A stretch of DNA of 64,000 bases from Camellia lanceoleosa (Eukaryota; Streptophyta; Magnoliopsida; Ericales; Theaceae). Under the pieces are notes generated by a model, which searched no databases, had not been told where the DNA came from, and was given only the letters and a program-made list of their open reading frames with translations. The stretch covers positions 75,297,551 through 75,361,550 of the forward strand of contig CM045761.1 of the NCBI GenBank assembly GCA_025200525.1, given 5' to 3'. The stretch's first letter is position 1; every line of letters begins with the position of its first letter. This document shows, piece by piece, positions 44,573 through 56,130 of the stretch. The position numbers were made by a program, and so were the translations under genes.

Positions 44573-47455
44573 ATGGCAGATGATATCCCACAGGACAAGG
44601 CTATCCCTGCGCTTCCTCCAGTAGAGTTTGAGGCAGACTTTGAGGCCGAGCCAAAGGCCGAGCTGGAGCCATTACTGCCGAGCATACGCCTCTTCGATCC
44701 AACAAGGTACCACCCTGAGACTCATATAGTGCCTACTGCATGAGGCATCAAGGCCTTCACCGACTTCGCAGAGGATGTGCCAGATGACCTTCTACTGAGT
44801 GAGCCAGCGTCTCACTTGTCAGCCATTGTCGTAGAGGTACGAACACTACTTTTCTGCAGTACTACCCTAAACTGTTTGCATTTCTTACATTGTTCTGATC
44901 TGATTGCATCTCATGCATTGTCTGATCTGACTATATCTCATACATTACTACTTTATATTCAACTGTATTTCATTGCTTGATTTGATTGCAGCTCATGCAT
45001 TACTGCAGGACGGGTGCCTCTCTTTCAGAGGCTACGGTACGACGACCGATCGAGACTGGTACGGTGAGCTCCTAGTTAGGGCTCACGACATTATTGACGA
45101 GACAGGCTTCGGTCTATTTTGCTCTAGCCTGACTCGGGTCGTAGCGAGCCGTCCTCTCTTAGGAGCTTTAGTGGAGAGGTGGTGGGACACCACTAACTCC
45201 TTCCATTTCGCCACCACGGGAAAGATGACGATGACTCCTTACGCTTCGCCATGATCACCGGCTTAGTCGTAGGGGGCGATCTGATCCCTCTCGACCCTGA
45301 TATGGGAGAGTGGGAGGCAGCATGAGCCGCACTGCTTGGGGCACACCGACCAACACTCCGGTTGGGCATGGTCCAGTATAGTTGGTTCGAGGAGTAGTTC
45401 AGAGGGACTGAGCCCGAGACAGTCGAGGAGACAAAGCAGTACGCCAGGGGCTTCCTCATGTTCCTTTTCGATACCACCTTGTTTTCGAACAGGTAGAATA
45501 CTGTGGGCCTGTATCTGCTAAGCACCTTAGTAGTACTCCATCGAGTTCAGTTCTATGACTGGAGCGGAGCTAGCCTCACCACTTTATATGGATACATGAG
45601 CTCAACTTCTCGCATGTGTGGGAGCTTGATCGGTGGCTACTGGCGGGCTTGGGAGGTACACAGCTTAGTTCCCTCTTTTCTCTTTACATCTTCTTCTTAG
45701 CATTTCTTGCTTTACATTTGTTCAACACATGTACTTTCTGCTTTGCATTTTCTGTATCTGCTCATAGACTACATGCTTTCTGCCTTGCATTTTCTATATT
45801 TGCTCATACACTGTATTGATCACATTTTCCTTGCAACTATGGGTGTACGCATACTTCCCAACTCTTGCTCCAGAGCCTACAGAGGAGACTCCGATGATAG
45901 TCTCATTTTCTCGGGTATACGACGGCCAGCTCTGCCGTAGGACCCGGGAAAACTTCATGTTTTTCCGCGAGTACTTTGATGTGGTTGCGGCGCACGAGCT
46001 AACCCAAAACAAAGTTATTCTGCTTTTCAATCAACTTGATACACCCATTAATCAATTGACGGTGACTAATCATATGTTCATTTTCTTATCTTCCAAATCA
46101 CATGGCAGCCGTGGGACGCGATACCATCGGGGCTCCAATCCCAGTATGGCACAGCTAGTGTCATCACTTGCCATCATATCCTTCTCGAGGGCCCGATCAG
46201 CCGCACCTAGTTCTTGGGTGAGCATTTTGTGTGCCAGACTTTAGGACTGCCTACCCCATACGTACCGATGGCACCTCCAGTGTCCACGAGAGAAACGCAC
46301 AAACTTTCTACTGAGAAAGTGATCCAGTTCATGGTAGGGCTAGAGAAGAATTACTTCCGTGTGGAGGGCGATTATGCGACCTTCATCTAGACATATCTGA
46401 TGCCGCCTCTGATCGAAGTTCGCAAAGGTGAGGGACCGAGAGCTCCATCTGCAAGAGAGAGAGGTAGAGGGGGCAGAGCGACCAGGTCCCGTGGCAGGAG
46501 AGATTCTAGGGAGAGACAGAGAGTGAGATGGCCAGAGCTGCCTACTTCCCTGACTTGCTGGGGAAGCTCTAGGGAGACCTATCAGATTCCCATTGAGCCT
46601 GCACCAGCTGGTCACGAGCTTGTTGGAGTTCAAGGCCCGACCCCGGTATGTTCCATACTTTACATTTTGCACATTCAATTCATTTCAATTATGCTTCATA
46701 GACCACTGATCATCTCAACACATTTACAGGCATCCATTGAGTACACCGAGCAGGCTCTCGAGCTAGTGGCTTCTCTAATAGGAATGGTTCAGACAAGCAT
46801 AAACCTAATCAGTCTCTATAGGATTCTAGTAAGTTTCCTTCAGTTTGCACTTCATGCCATGAAATTCTCTACTGACAGATTAGCATGTTAACTGTAACCT
46901 GCTCCAAACTACATTAATCTAATTCATTGCATCAAAACATTGCATAGATACTCTGATCCCATACACTGTATATATGTACTGCACCCATACACTGCATCTG
47001 ATATACATCGCAACTAATGTATTCTAACAAACTGCCCTTTTTAGATCCTTTTTCAGACTCTAGCTCCACTAGATGCCCCAGCAGGAGCCGCAATAGGACC
47101 TTCAGTACCTCCTCCACCAGCAGGGGGGAGAGGGATATAGGCTCCAACATGCAGCCGAGGTAGAGCTAGGGGCATTCGCAATGAGAGTGGCCCATCAGAG
47201 CCCATTCTGGGCGATGATGATGACGAGACGACCAAGGAAGAGGATGAGGCAGTGAGTCCACGGTCAGAGTCATCTGAAGATGGAGACAACGACGCCGGCT
47301 CAGATTCTGCTAGTGGTGAGGCTGGAGAGATAGAGGAGGGCTCCAGTTCAGATTCTAATTCTAATTCAGATAGCGGTGCCAATGGTGATAGTGCTTCAGA
47401 GTCCGCTCCGCCGAGAAAGAGGAGGAAGAGGAGGAAGAGGGCCTCTCGAGCTTGA
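44573..47455 (+). pseudogene. PMD (plant mobile domain) gene of element D, antisense
   Basis: Six exons align with the E and B copies: 44573-44836, 45009-45655, 45837-45998, about 46097-46645, 46730-46828 and 47045-47455. The ATG is intact and the first codons give MADDIPQ. Exon 2 holds the PMD core (ERWWDTTNSFH, MTMTPY, ARGFLMF). The last exon encodes a Ser/Asp/Glu-rich tail followed by the basic cluster PPRKRRKRRKR, a likely nuclear localisation signal. Damage includes a TGA in exon 1, a 1-bp deletion near 45240, several TAG codons, and mutated splice sites around exon 3 (acceptor AA instead of AG, donor CT instead of GT). It lies opposite to D's gag-pol. Confidence 0.88.
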
Positions 47456-48145
47456 CGTGGCTGGCGCCAATTTAGATGCTTTTTGCTTTGTTTTCTTTTT
47501 GCTGGTAGTGTTAGCACATTGTACAGCCTTAGGCAGTTTTATTTTCTTTGTAAAACTCGTACTCTTTTTGTAAAAACAAACCATGATTGGAATGAAAACT
47601 CAGTTTTTCATCTCAAAAGTGTTGCATTTTGCATTCTGATCATTGCATAACATCGCACTGCATGAAAAAAAGATTGATCGCCCTTGTAAACTACACATTC
47701 TAAGATATTGTCTTAATCAAGTAGTGAACCAACTAACAACTGAGAAAACAAAACAACTCGATAAACAACACAAGGCCTTGACAGACTAATTAATGTAAAT
47801 ACAACTCGATAAGCAAATTGCAACAACTCAATAAACAACATAAATACAACTCAATAAACAAAACCAGATGGTTACAACTTAAATAAACATGCCTAAGCCC
47901 CAAAAGGATCAAAAACATGACCTCAAAAGATGCCAATAAAATAATATAACTGCTAAAAACAACTGAATCTTCACAAAGGAGGTCAGTGAGCATAAGAGGG
48001 AGGCTGTTGGCCATGGAGGATGGCTTGTCGGCCATTGATGAGCAGAACCTCTAAAACGTTGACACCTGGCCTCCACTCACTACCTTATCTTCTACAAAAG
48101 TTCCAGCTTCTTGGTTTCTTCATTCCAGCTCTAGTTTTGCCCCAA
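47456..48145. other. interval between the two antisense genes of D
   Basis: It contains the 3' end of the PMD transcript unit and the upstream region of the DUF7745-like gene. GTTAGCACATTGTACAGCC near 47510 is shared with E at 62350. A TTGGCCATGGAGGATGGCTT-type CCGGC-related word cluster lies at 48000-48045. TTATCTTCTACAAAAG near 48092 could be a weak TATA region. There is no third gene. Confidence 0.55.
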
Positions 48146-49431
48146 ATGGAGCCATTCTTCACCGAAAAACTCTCCAATTGGATTACAACTTGAGATGGCT
48201 CAGAAAAGCTGAACTTTCAGGGTTTCGGGATAAATGCACTATTCTCGCTGAGCCGTACTCCGCTATGTTTTCCGTTCCTCCATGCCGCAGCTAGATGTTG
48301 GAACCCGGTTACGTATGTGTTTAGCTTCAGGGGACAAGAGATATGCCCCACAATCGAAGAATTCCAAGCTTTGATCGAATCCCAGCGCGATGAGGAGATC
48401 TTGCCTCAGTCTTGTTTTGGCCACATCCAGGCTTTGGGAAGGATGTGTGGGCTTACTTTACATGATGTTTGATCTTTAGTTCGCAACAGAGAACTTGACA
48501 TTCCCAATCTCATTCACCGATTTTCTGACGCCGGTAACTGTGGCGACCGTCTTTGGCAAAGTTTTCGGCAGCATGCCCTTTGCTTGTGCATGTTGGCTCA
48601 TTTCCTACTTGCCCCTGGCTTCAGAGGGTCTAGCATTCGCCTGATAGAAGTTGCCCAAGGCTTGAAGGAGGGCAAGAGCTGCATTGGCTTGACACTAGCC
48701 GAGACTTTGATGGGCTTGGATGCTTTCCATCGTCGGGAGACGACCAGGTTCGCAGGAAGTCCACTACTCTTACAGGTAATGTTTCCCACCCTTCTCACAT
48801 GCGTTTCTTATATCACTCGGCTCTCAGGCTTTGTTTTTCTCTCAAAACCCTTTCTTACCTTTTCTCTCCACGTACACCTCTCTATTCTTTAATCTCTCTT
48901 ATTTTTCATCCTCCCCAGGTATGGCTCATGGACAGGTTGAAAGTAGTGGCCTCTTGCCATGCATATTTAGCGCGCGACTATTTCTTTCACTTGCGGCTAG
49001 TTGATTTCCCGAACGAGGGGTGGTGGTGCCAATGGATGTGCAACAAATCCACTGTTGACATTGTTTGGCATTGCCCCTGGTTTGATCTACCTGAGATAAG
49101 CTACAGCATGTCTCGCTAACCTGGCATTCAGTTGATTGGCTTGACGCACTGTGTCTTCTATTTTCCATTCCAATTCAAGTGTCAGTTTGGATAGGGCCAG
49201 ACTTGCCCAAAAGGGGGGGTAGAGTACCCAACTTCATTTCTGATCTGAGGCTCACAGCTAGCTCGGTATTCCACTGCATGGAAGACAAGAGAACTTCTGG
49301 TCCCCACTCCCAATTTCAGTTGCGCCATTTTTGGTGAATGTATAGCTTGGCTTGAAGATAAGGCACAAATCGAGCCTACTTTGGCATCTGAAGCTTCCAC
49401 AAGCTCTAGGAGGGGACGCAGGAACACCTGA
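48146..49431 (+). pseudogene. DUF7745-like gene of element D, antisense
   Basis: Two exons, 48146-48775 and 48919-49431, are joined by a 143-bp intron with GT/AG borders. Exon 1 starts MEPFFTEKLS and carries ARCWNP-TYVF and QEICPTIEEFQALIES, then IRLIEVAQGLKEGKS. Exon 2 begins VWLMDRL, contains IVWHCPWFDLPE and GLTHCVFYFPF, and ends with a basic SSRRGRRNT. This order matches plant DUF7745 proteins, which are often found in retrotransposons and whose function is unknown. A polyadenylation-like AATAAA lies near 49491. In-frame TGA codons in exon 1 and TAA and TAG codons in exon 2 make it a pseudogene. The TAA after MSR is shared with E. Confidence 0.8.
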
Positions 49432-50083
49432 CACAACTATGCCCAAAGTTTATTACTTTAATCTGTACTTTCAAGTTTTCTTTTGAATGTAATAAAAAGC
49501 AACTTCAATTTGTATCAAGAGTTAGAGAACTCTGTATTGAAATCAATGAAATTGAAGGTTGTCGGTGCTGAAAATTTTCCTTTTGGTCCAAAAATGGTCT
49601 AAGTTATAAAAAGATTAATTTGAACAAAATCAACTTTTATTAAAACTTTTCAAAACCATTTTCAATAAGGATCACAACTGGACACACCCGAGATCTATCG
49701 CTGAGATGTACAACCCTGAATTCGATAATTGGGAAGTTGCCCCTTGTCTGAATAGCACTGCACTGGAGATCACAATCGAACTCTTGGATGCAGAAAAAGA
49801 CAAAGATGACCAAAACAATCACATGGACACAATTGATTTGGAAGTGTTTATTGCTGGACTTCAGAATGAAGTTGCCTACGTATCCCGAAGACAGGAATCA
49901 AGCCTTACATAGTTTGATGTGGGTTCACTCAAGTATTAACACTCTCCTTTTGCGCTCTAACTTTTGCCAAGGCCACCCTTTCTGGGTTTTCAACCGTGCG
50001 AGCTCAGTTTTTCTTATTTCAAGTTTTTTGTGCTCTAACTTTTGCCTAGGTCGCCCTTTTGGGTTTTCGGCCTAGCGAGCCTC
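49432..50083. other. interval between pol and the antisense genes in D
   Basis: Non-coding. It includes GCCTAGGTCGCCCTTTTGGG and GGGTTTTCGGCCTAGCGAGC just after integrase (about 50030-50085), and a near copy of the same phrase at about 49968-50010. Both correspond to B near 28630. Confidence 0.6.
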
Positions 50084-51275
50084 TCAAAGGTAGTATTTCT
50101 TCAACTTGTCCATGTTGATTGGTTGGGAGAATTCGAGGCCATCTAAGCCCATAAGAATGACAGCTGCACTGGACCAAATTGATTTGATGATGTAAAGACC
50201 AATCCAATTGGGTCTAAACTTGCCCTTGGGATCATGGATGGGAGCTCGGTTGTCTTTGAGCACCAAATCCCCTTATTTCAGATTCCTGGACTTAACTTTC
50301 TTGTTGAAAGCCATGGCAATCCTTTCGTTGATAACCTTGGATGTGGTACAGTGCTTTCAGCCTCCTCTCGTCGAACAGCATTAGTTCCTCAAACCTGCTC
50401 TGCTGCCAATCTGCTTCTGCTATCTGGTACTCAGCCATAACCCACAGCGATGGAACCTCAACTTCAATTGGAAGAACAGCCTCCATCCCATAAACCAGAG
50501 AATATAGAGTTGCCCCAGTAGATGTCTGAATTTATGTTCTGTAGCCCCAAAGAGCAACTGGTAGCTTATCTGGCCAGTCCCTGTAGGTTTCCACCATCTT
50601 CTGTAGAATGTGCTTGATGTTCTTATTGGTGGCTTCAACAGCTCCGTTGGTTTGAGGCCAATATATGGATGACTTAGAAAAAGCCACGTTGTATTTTTTC
50701 AACAAGTCGATCACTTCTTTCTTGAAGTGGGAACCATTGTCCGACATGATCTCATTCGGAACCCCATAACGACAAATGATATTATTCCTGATGAACTTGG
50801 CTACATGCAACGCTTTCAACACTACGTAGGATTGGACCTCGACCCACTTTGTAAAGTAGTCTATCGCCACCAGGATGTACTCATGCCCGTTTGACCCCTT
50901 CGGAGTAACTGCCCCAATAATATCAATTCCCCAAATTGAAAACAGCCACGGTGAAGTCATGTTGTACAACTTCGACGGCAGGATGTTCATGCGATTTGCA
51001 TGGATCTGGCATTTGTGGCATCGTCGAACAAAACCGATACAATCCTCCTCCATGGTTGACTAGTAGTAACTCTGTCTGAGAATCTTCCAAGCTAGCATCA
51101 CTCTGCTCATGTGCGATCCGCACTCTCCTCCATGGATGGCCTCCATTAGGTGCTTCGACTCTTCTTCATCAACACACAGTTTATGCATTCCTAGATGGCC
51201 CCATTTGTATAATTTACCCCCCGCAGATGATAAACTAAGCAGCCATTCATCGTATTGCCCTTTTATCTTTGGCAT
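50084..51275 (-). pseudogene. integrase region of element D
   Basis: The N-terminal zinc-binding part is visible from 51275 (GGECGSHMS, then RRCHKCQIH). The core catalytic motifs follow: GIDIIG for the first Asp, MSDNGSH for the second, and TNGAVEA for the Glu. A C-terminal part with RAPIHDPKGKFRPNW ends at 50084 with a stop after LKKYYL. This is the expected order and length for a Ty3/gypsy integrase. A TAG near 51061 replaces the usual tryptophan in a YYW motif. A stop near 50532 and frame changes around 50290 also break it. Confidence 0.92.
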
Positions 51276-51810
51276 TTACCCCTAGTGGATAAGCCTCCTT
51301 TTCTAAGAAGTTCCAGACGTCATGATACAAGGGGTTCTGATCTTGTACTTCGTCTATTGCGGCAATCAACTCATAGGCCGGCACATACCGCTGTTCAATA
51401 ATGATTGGACGCATTCGAACTCCAAGAGGGATGTCTATCATGGAAGATAGAGTTGATAAGGCATCAGCAAACCTATTGCTCTCTCTTAATAGATGTGTGA
51501 AGGTTAACTTCTCAAACTTGGGAATTAGAATGTCCAGGGTTTGGTGATAGATTTTCATCATTTCTTCTTTAACCTTCCAGTCTCCTTTCACTTGAGACAC
51601 AACTAGGTTCGAGTCCCCAACAACGTCCAACCGTTTTGCCCCTAGTTCTAGGGCGGCTTCTAAGCCAGCAATACATGCCTCGTATTCTGCTTTGTTGTTC
51701 GATACCTTGAACCGGAGTTTGAAAGCTAAGGGTATATGGGAATTGTCAGGTGCTATTAGCAACACCCTTATCCCATACTTGTACTGGTTAGATGCTCCGT
51801 CAAAGTACAT
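51247..51810 (-). pseudogene. second (Tat-type) RNase H domain of element D
   Basis: The frame starts MYFDGASN, then has NNKAEYEAC, GLEAALELGA, VVGDSNLVVSQVKGDW and RFADALS. These supply the Asp-Glu-Asp-Asp catalytic set of an RNase H that is separate from the one fused to reverse transcriptase. A second RNase H of this kind is the diagnostic acquisition of the Tat/Ogre clade. The 188-codon frame itself is intact. It is joined to integrase by a short overlap in another frame. Confidence 0.9.
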
Positions 51811-51876
51811 AGTCCAAATCTCTTCTTCAACCTATAGAATGGCCTCATCTGGGAATAGATACTCTACTGCTTCATC

Positions 51877-52500
51877 TCACTCCACTGGGTGATCGGCTAG
51901 GAATTCCGCTACCGCTCTTCCTTTCACAGACTTGCGAGTCATGTACTTCAAATCGAATTCGGAGAGAAGAAGCAACCAACGAGCTAGTCTACCCGTAAGT
52001 GCTGGTTTCTCAAAGAGATATTTGATGGGATCTGATCTCGAAACTAGAATTATAGAGTGAGCTAACAGGCAGTGCCTTAACTTCCGGGTAGCCCATACCA
52101 AGGCCAAACAAGCCTTCTCCAGCGGAGTGTAACGGGTCTCATATTCCAGCATCTTCTTGCTCAGGTAATAGCTGGCCTTCTCCACTCTATCCTTAGATTC
52201 CTGTGCAAGCATGCAGCCCATAGTCGCATCGGTTACTGACAGATACAAAATCAACGGTTTCCCTGGCTCTGGCAGTGACAACACGTGTGGGTTCTGTAGA
52301 TACTGTTTGATCTGCTCGAAAGCAACTTGGCATCGGTCATCCCATTGGAATTTCTGTCCTTTCTTCAGGAGACCAAATAGTGGTTCACAAGTCAAGGCTA
52401 ATTTTGCGATAAACCGTCTTATGAATTGCACTTTACCCAGAAAGCCTCGCACTTCCTTTTCAGTCCTTGGTAGTGTCATTTCTAAGATGGCCTAAATCTT
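51877..52500 (-). pseudogene. connection and first RNase H of element D
   Basis: The 200-codon frame begins MTLPRTEKEVRGFLG, the usual end of the reverse transcriptase thumb and connection in plant gypsy elements. It continues through FQWDDRCQVAFEQIK and LYLSVTDATMGCMLAQE to YTPLEKACLALVWA and LLLLSEFDLKYM, the RNase H-like part. A stop just upstream (near 52493) separates it from the reverse transcriptase core. Confidence 0.9.
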
Positions 52501-53451
52501 GGAATGATCGACCTCAATGCCCCTTTGTGTAATCAAGGACCCCAGCATTTTCCCTACTATGACACCCAAAGTACATTTCTAAGGATTCAGTCGCAACCGA
52601 TATTCCCTGATCCATTGAAAAAATTTCTTCAAGGCGGTATAGTGGCCTTCTCTTTCCTTGGACTTGACAATCATGTCGTCCACATATACCTCCACCTCTT
52701 TGTGGATCATATCGTGTAAGATCGTAGTTGCAGCCCGTTGATAAGTAGCCCCATCATTCTTCAGACCGAACGGCATCACCCTGTAGCAGTAAGTTACCTG
52801 TGGCATGGTGAAGGCAGTTTTCTCCCTATCCTTGAGTGCCATCAAGATCTGGTTGTACTTGGAAAACCCATCCATAAAGGAGAATAGCGCATGACCTGTG
52901 GTGAAGTCCACCAATTCGTCGACGTGCGGTAGAGGAAAGTCGTCCTTCGAACTAGCTTTGTTCAGATCTTTGAAATCGACATAGACTCGAATTCTGCCAT
53001 CTTTCTTCGGCGCCGGAACAATGCAGGCCAACCAAGTAGGATATTCAGATACTAACAGGAACCCTGCATCTATCTGCTTGGTGACCTCTTCTTTGATTTT
53101 CAGAGCCCAATCCGGCCGTATTCTCCGAAGCTTCTGCTTGACGGGTCAGGCCCCAGGGTCAAAAGGGATCCCGTGCTGTACAATCTCAGGATCAATTCCA
53201 GGCATGTCTTCGTAGAACCACGTGAAAACATCTTTGAAATCTTTTAATAAAGCGACTAAGCACTCGCGTTCCTCCGAAGACAACGTGGACCCGATCTGGA
53301 CTAGACGTGGATCCTTCTCAGTACCAACATTAATTGAAGTGATTTCATCAACCAAAGGTTTTACAAACCTCTCTTCCTCTTGATCAATCAAATGTTTCAA
53401 AACCGGAGGAATTTCTTCCTTGTTGTTTTTATCAAAGTTTTGAAAGTCCTA
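52501..53451 (-). pseudogene. reverse transcriptase of element D
   Basis: The first frame (53146-53400) holds the conserved lead-in DVFTWFYEDMPGIDPEIVQH. After a stop at about 53145 the core continues with KKDGRIRVYVDFKDLNKA, FSFMDGFSKYNQI, MPFGLKNDGATYQRA and the catalytic YVDDMIVKS, whose YVDD codons are at 52675-52686. These are the canonical palm and finger blocks of Ty3/gypsy reverse transcriptase. Only a few point lesions separate it from an open frame. Confidence 0.93.
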
Positions 53452-54447
53452 ATTAATGCAGTAAACAAGTGGCACAGAAAAGTAATCGGAAACAGCAGTG
53501 GTACCATTCTCATTCACAACTTCCAGTTCGTCCAATTGCTCAGTTACAACTGACTCAAAAGAAAATGAAAAAGACGACCTGGACAAAACAACAGCATCCG
53601 GGTTATCAACCCCAAGAATACCGAACTTTGACTCAGAAGAACTAGAATCTAATTCCGACTCCACAAACTCTCTGGAATCAGATTCCGATTTACTACCAGA
53701 CTCCGAACTGCTGGACAAAAAGCCTTCCTCGTACTGCCAAACGAGGAAGGGTACAATAGATGCACCCAAAATGCCGAAAGAAGGGCCCACAACCGATTGA
53801 TCTCCAATCATGGAAACAGAGAAGTCAGCCCCCAAGCTCTCCGGTGTGCTCTAAGGATCTGAAAGAAGACAAGCCAGCGCTGCTCCTATCTCAAGTTCTG
53901 TGCCATCGGACTCATCCTCTTTGCACTGTTCAGCATCAGCTGGTAGGTCAGTCTGCTCTTCTGTAACTTCATCCCCTTGCAACTGTAGGTCAAAAAAGAT
54001 CTCAAAGTCGGGCAAATGCCGCTTTTCAGAGTTCAACCATGGCTCAGGAAAGCCACAAAATGGGAAATCCTCCCCCTTCCAGACAAAGCGGCCGTTCAGG
54101 TTTCCTTGAATAGGTCTATGCACCAACTCATAGTGCTTCTCGGCTTGTTTAGCCTTGCCTCTTCCTGCCATCTCCTTTCCCTTTCTTACCCAATCCTCTT
54201 TGGTAGGCGTGTAACCTAGACCAAAGGTATGAGGGTTGTATAGCAATTCGGCCAATGCAGCGACGCCCTTCCGGCCGCTCCTTCCCAATCCCATTCCGGG
54301 TACATGTTGAAGCTTATTCATGAGGTAGACGGATTGTGCACAGACATACAGTCCCTCATCAACAGCAAGAATATCTTGCATTACTCGGGCCTCAGCCAAG
54401 GTGAACCTAGACAAAAAGACATCCTTCTCGCCGTGTACAATTTCCAA
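53452..54447 (-). pseudogene. protease-to-reverse-transcriptase linker of element D with G-patch-like stretch
   Basis: The first part (53851-54447) has MNKLQHVPGMGLGR, KGVAALAELL and TFGLGYTPT, a glycine-rich arrangement that resembles a G-patch, here placed directly after protease as in some retroviruses and Ogre-like elements. The second part (53449-53835) is Ser/Glu-rich and of low complexity. In Ogre elements this interval can contain an intron. I see no compelling splice pair here. Confidence 0.6.
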
Positions 54448-54535
54448 GATCAGTGTAATAACCTCCGGCGGTGGATGTATGGAAGAGTTCCCAAAAACAA
54501 TAGCTACCCCCTTCCCATTGGGGGTACTTTAGCAT

Positions 54536-55072
54536 CTAATGCAGAGTGGAAGAGACAGCTTTCACTTGGTGTAGCCACGACCGTACAAGGAGTAAATGAA
54601 AGGTGGCTGGAACATCTAGAGCATGAAACTCAATGTCTCGTTTTGCCGGGCCAACTTGAGTTCTGATCCGCACTGTCCCCATCACTTCTCGACTTGTATT
54701 GTTATAAGCCCGAATCACCTAGGCCATTGGTACGAAGTCTACGGGTTTTAAACCGATAGCATAGGCTGTACACGACGGGAACTCATTAATTGCAAATCCT
54801 GTATCAACCAAGACAACTGGTATCCACTTCTCTTTACATTCCACAGAGATGTATAATGGCTTTGTGTGCTCAGAGCCCTCGGGTGGCAATTCTTTATTTG
54901 TGAAGGTCAAAGTCGGTGAAGCGCCACCCGAGAAAACTAGTCCCACTAATTGCTCGGCGGTTGTGTCGATAGAGAGCTTAGCCTTATCCATTGCTGATAA
55001 GATAGCTTGTCTATGCACCCGTGAGGCCATGAGCAATCCCCAAATAGAGATGTCCGCTTGAATCTTTTTCAG
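54536..55072 (-). pseudogene. aspartic protease of element D
   Basis: The frame at 54719-55036 contains VVLVDTGFAINEFPSC, the retropepsin active-site loop with D-T-G, preceded by a beta-rich YISVECKEKW segment. The flap and C-terminal part continue in 54536-54718 (RDIEFHALDVPATFHLLL, RSWLHQVKAVSSTLH). A stop after MA at 54719 splits the two halves. Confidence 0.82.
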
Positions 55073-56130
55073 CTACTTCAGTACAGCTTCCTCCTCTAAC
55101 AGTTTATCTTTCTGTTTCTCTACTTCCTTATCTTTCCCTGATGCCCCTGGTTGGTCCAGATGTGGAGGCTTAAAGTACCGCCCACTCTGAGTCATGTGAT
55201 CGACTTCCTCAGTAGACCACATATCATTCGGCAGATTTTGTCCCCAATCCTCATCAGTATGGGCAAGACACAAATCATCGTCTTTCCACCACATTCCCTC
55301 GGCAACCGACAAACAACTGTCCGGTTCTACTGTAATCGTTCCCGTGTTCACAACACATTCTGTCCCCGCGGGGCCTTTGGCTTTTCTAGCCTTCTGATCA
55401 GTCTCAATTCTTTCTTGTTCGAACCGCTTCAACGCGGCCTCCTGTTCTGTATCAGCTGTACACAAGCTACCCAGTTCTTGAGCAAAATTCTTAGTACCGA
55501 TGCTCTCCGGCAACTTCCCTTCTTGTCGACCGTTCCGGCCGTTGCAGACGTTCCCACTTCCAGCTGTTCCTGGTTTGGTTGAGACCCTTCATCAACATCC
55601 GGCTCATCACTTACCCACCCTATATTATCTGTTGATCCGGTCACATCAAACCAACCGATCTGTACATTCTCCAGATCCTGTTCATCAAAGAACTGCAAAT
55701 TACTGATGTCCTCTTCAAGCTTAGCTAAATCATCCAGCCCCTGGCTTGGCCCGTCCTCCCGAACTACATTAACCTCCATCCTCATCGGCAATTCCACCCT
55801 CGGTCTGGCCTGGCTAATTGGCACAATGTAACAGCAAGGGTTGTACTCTTCTTCAATTAAGCTCACAGGGCCCTCAGGCATGCTTTCTTCTATCACAGCC
55901 ACCACCATGGGTTCGGGTTGGGATATGGACGCGCTCATCATGCACAAGTCTGTGCTTTCTGGGATGAACAGTGCCGGCTTAGGCAGGTGGGAAGGAGTGA
56001 TGTATATGCTAGGGTCGTATGGGACGGCCATTGTTTGGATAAGGTTTACTTGCCTGGGTGGATGATGGGGTTGGCTATGTGGTGGGAGAGGATTTGTGGT
56101 GACGTTAGGCTTCTCAGGAGGCGCTATCAC
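55073..56130 (-). pseudogene. Gag C-terminal extension of element D
   Basis: Just downstream of the zinc knuckle lies a long proline-rich and acidic region in two frames (55429-56130 and 55073-55513). It has no motif beyond clusters such as LAKLEEDISNLQFFDEQD. Ogre-like elements have a comparable long, poorly conserved spacer between the knuckle and protease, so I include it in gag-pro. Confidence 0.6.

Noticed and set aside
53449..53835. A separate Ser/Glu-rich protein gene
   Set aside because: It lies between protease and reverse transcriptase on the same strand and is best read as a linker of D's polyprotein.
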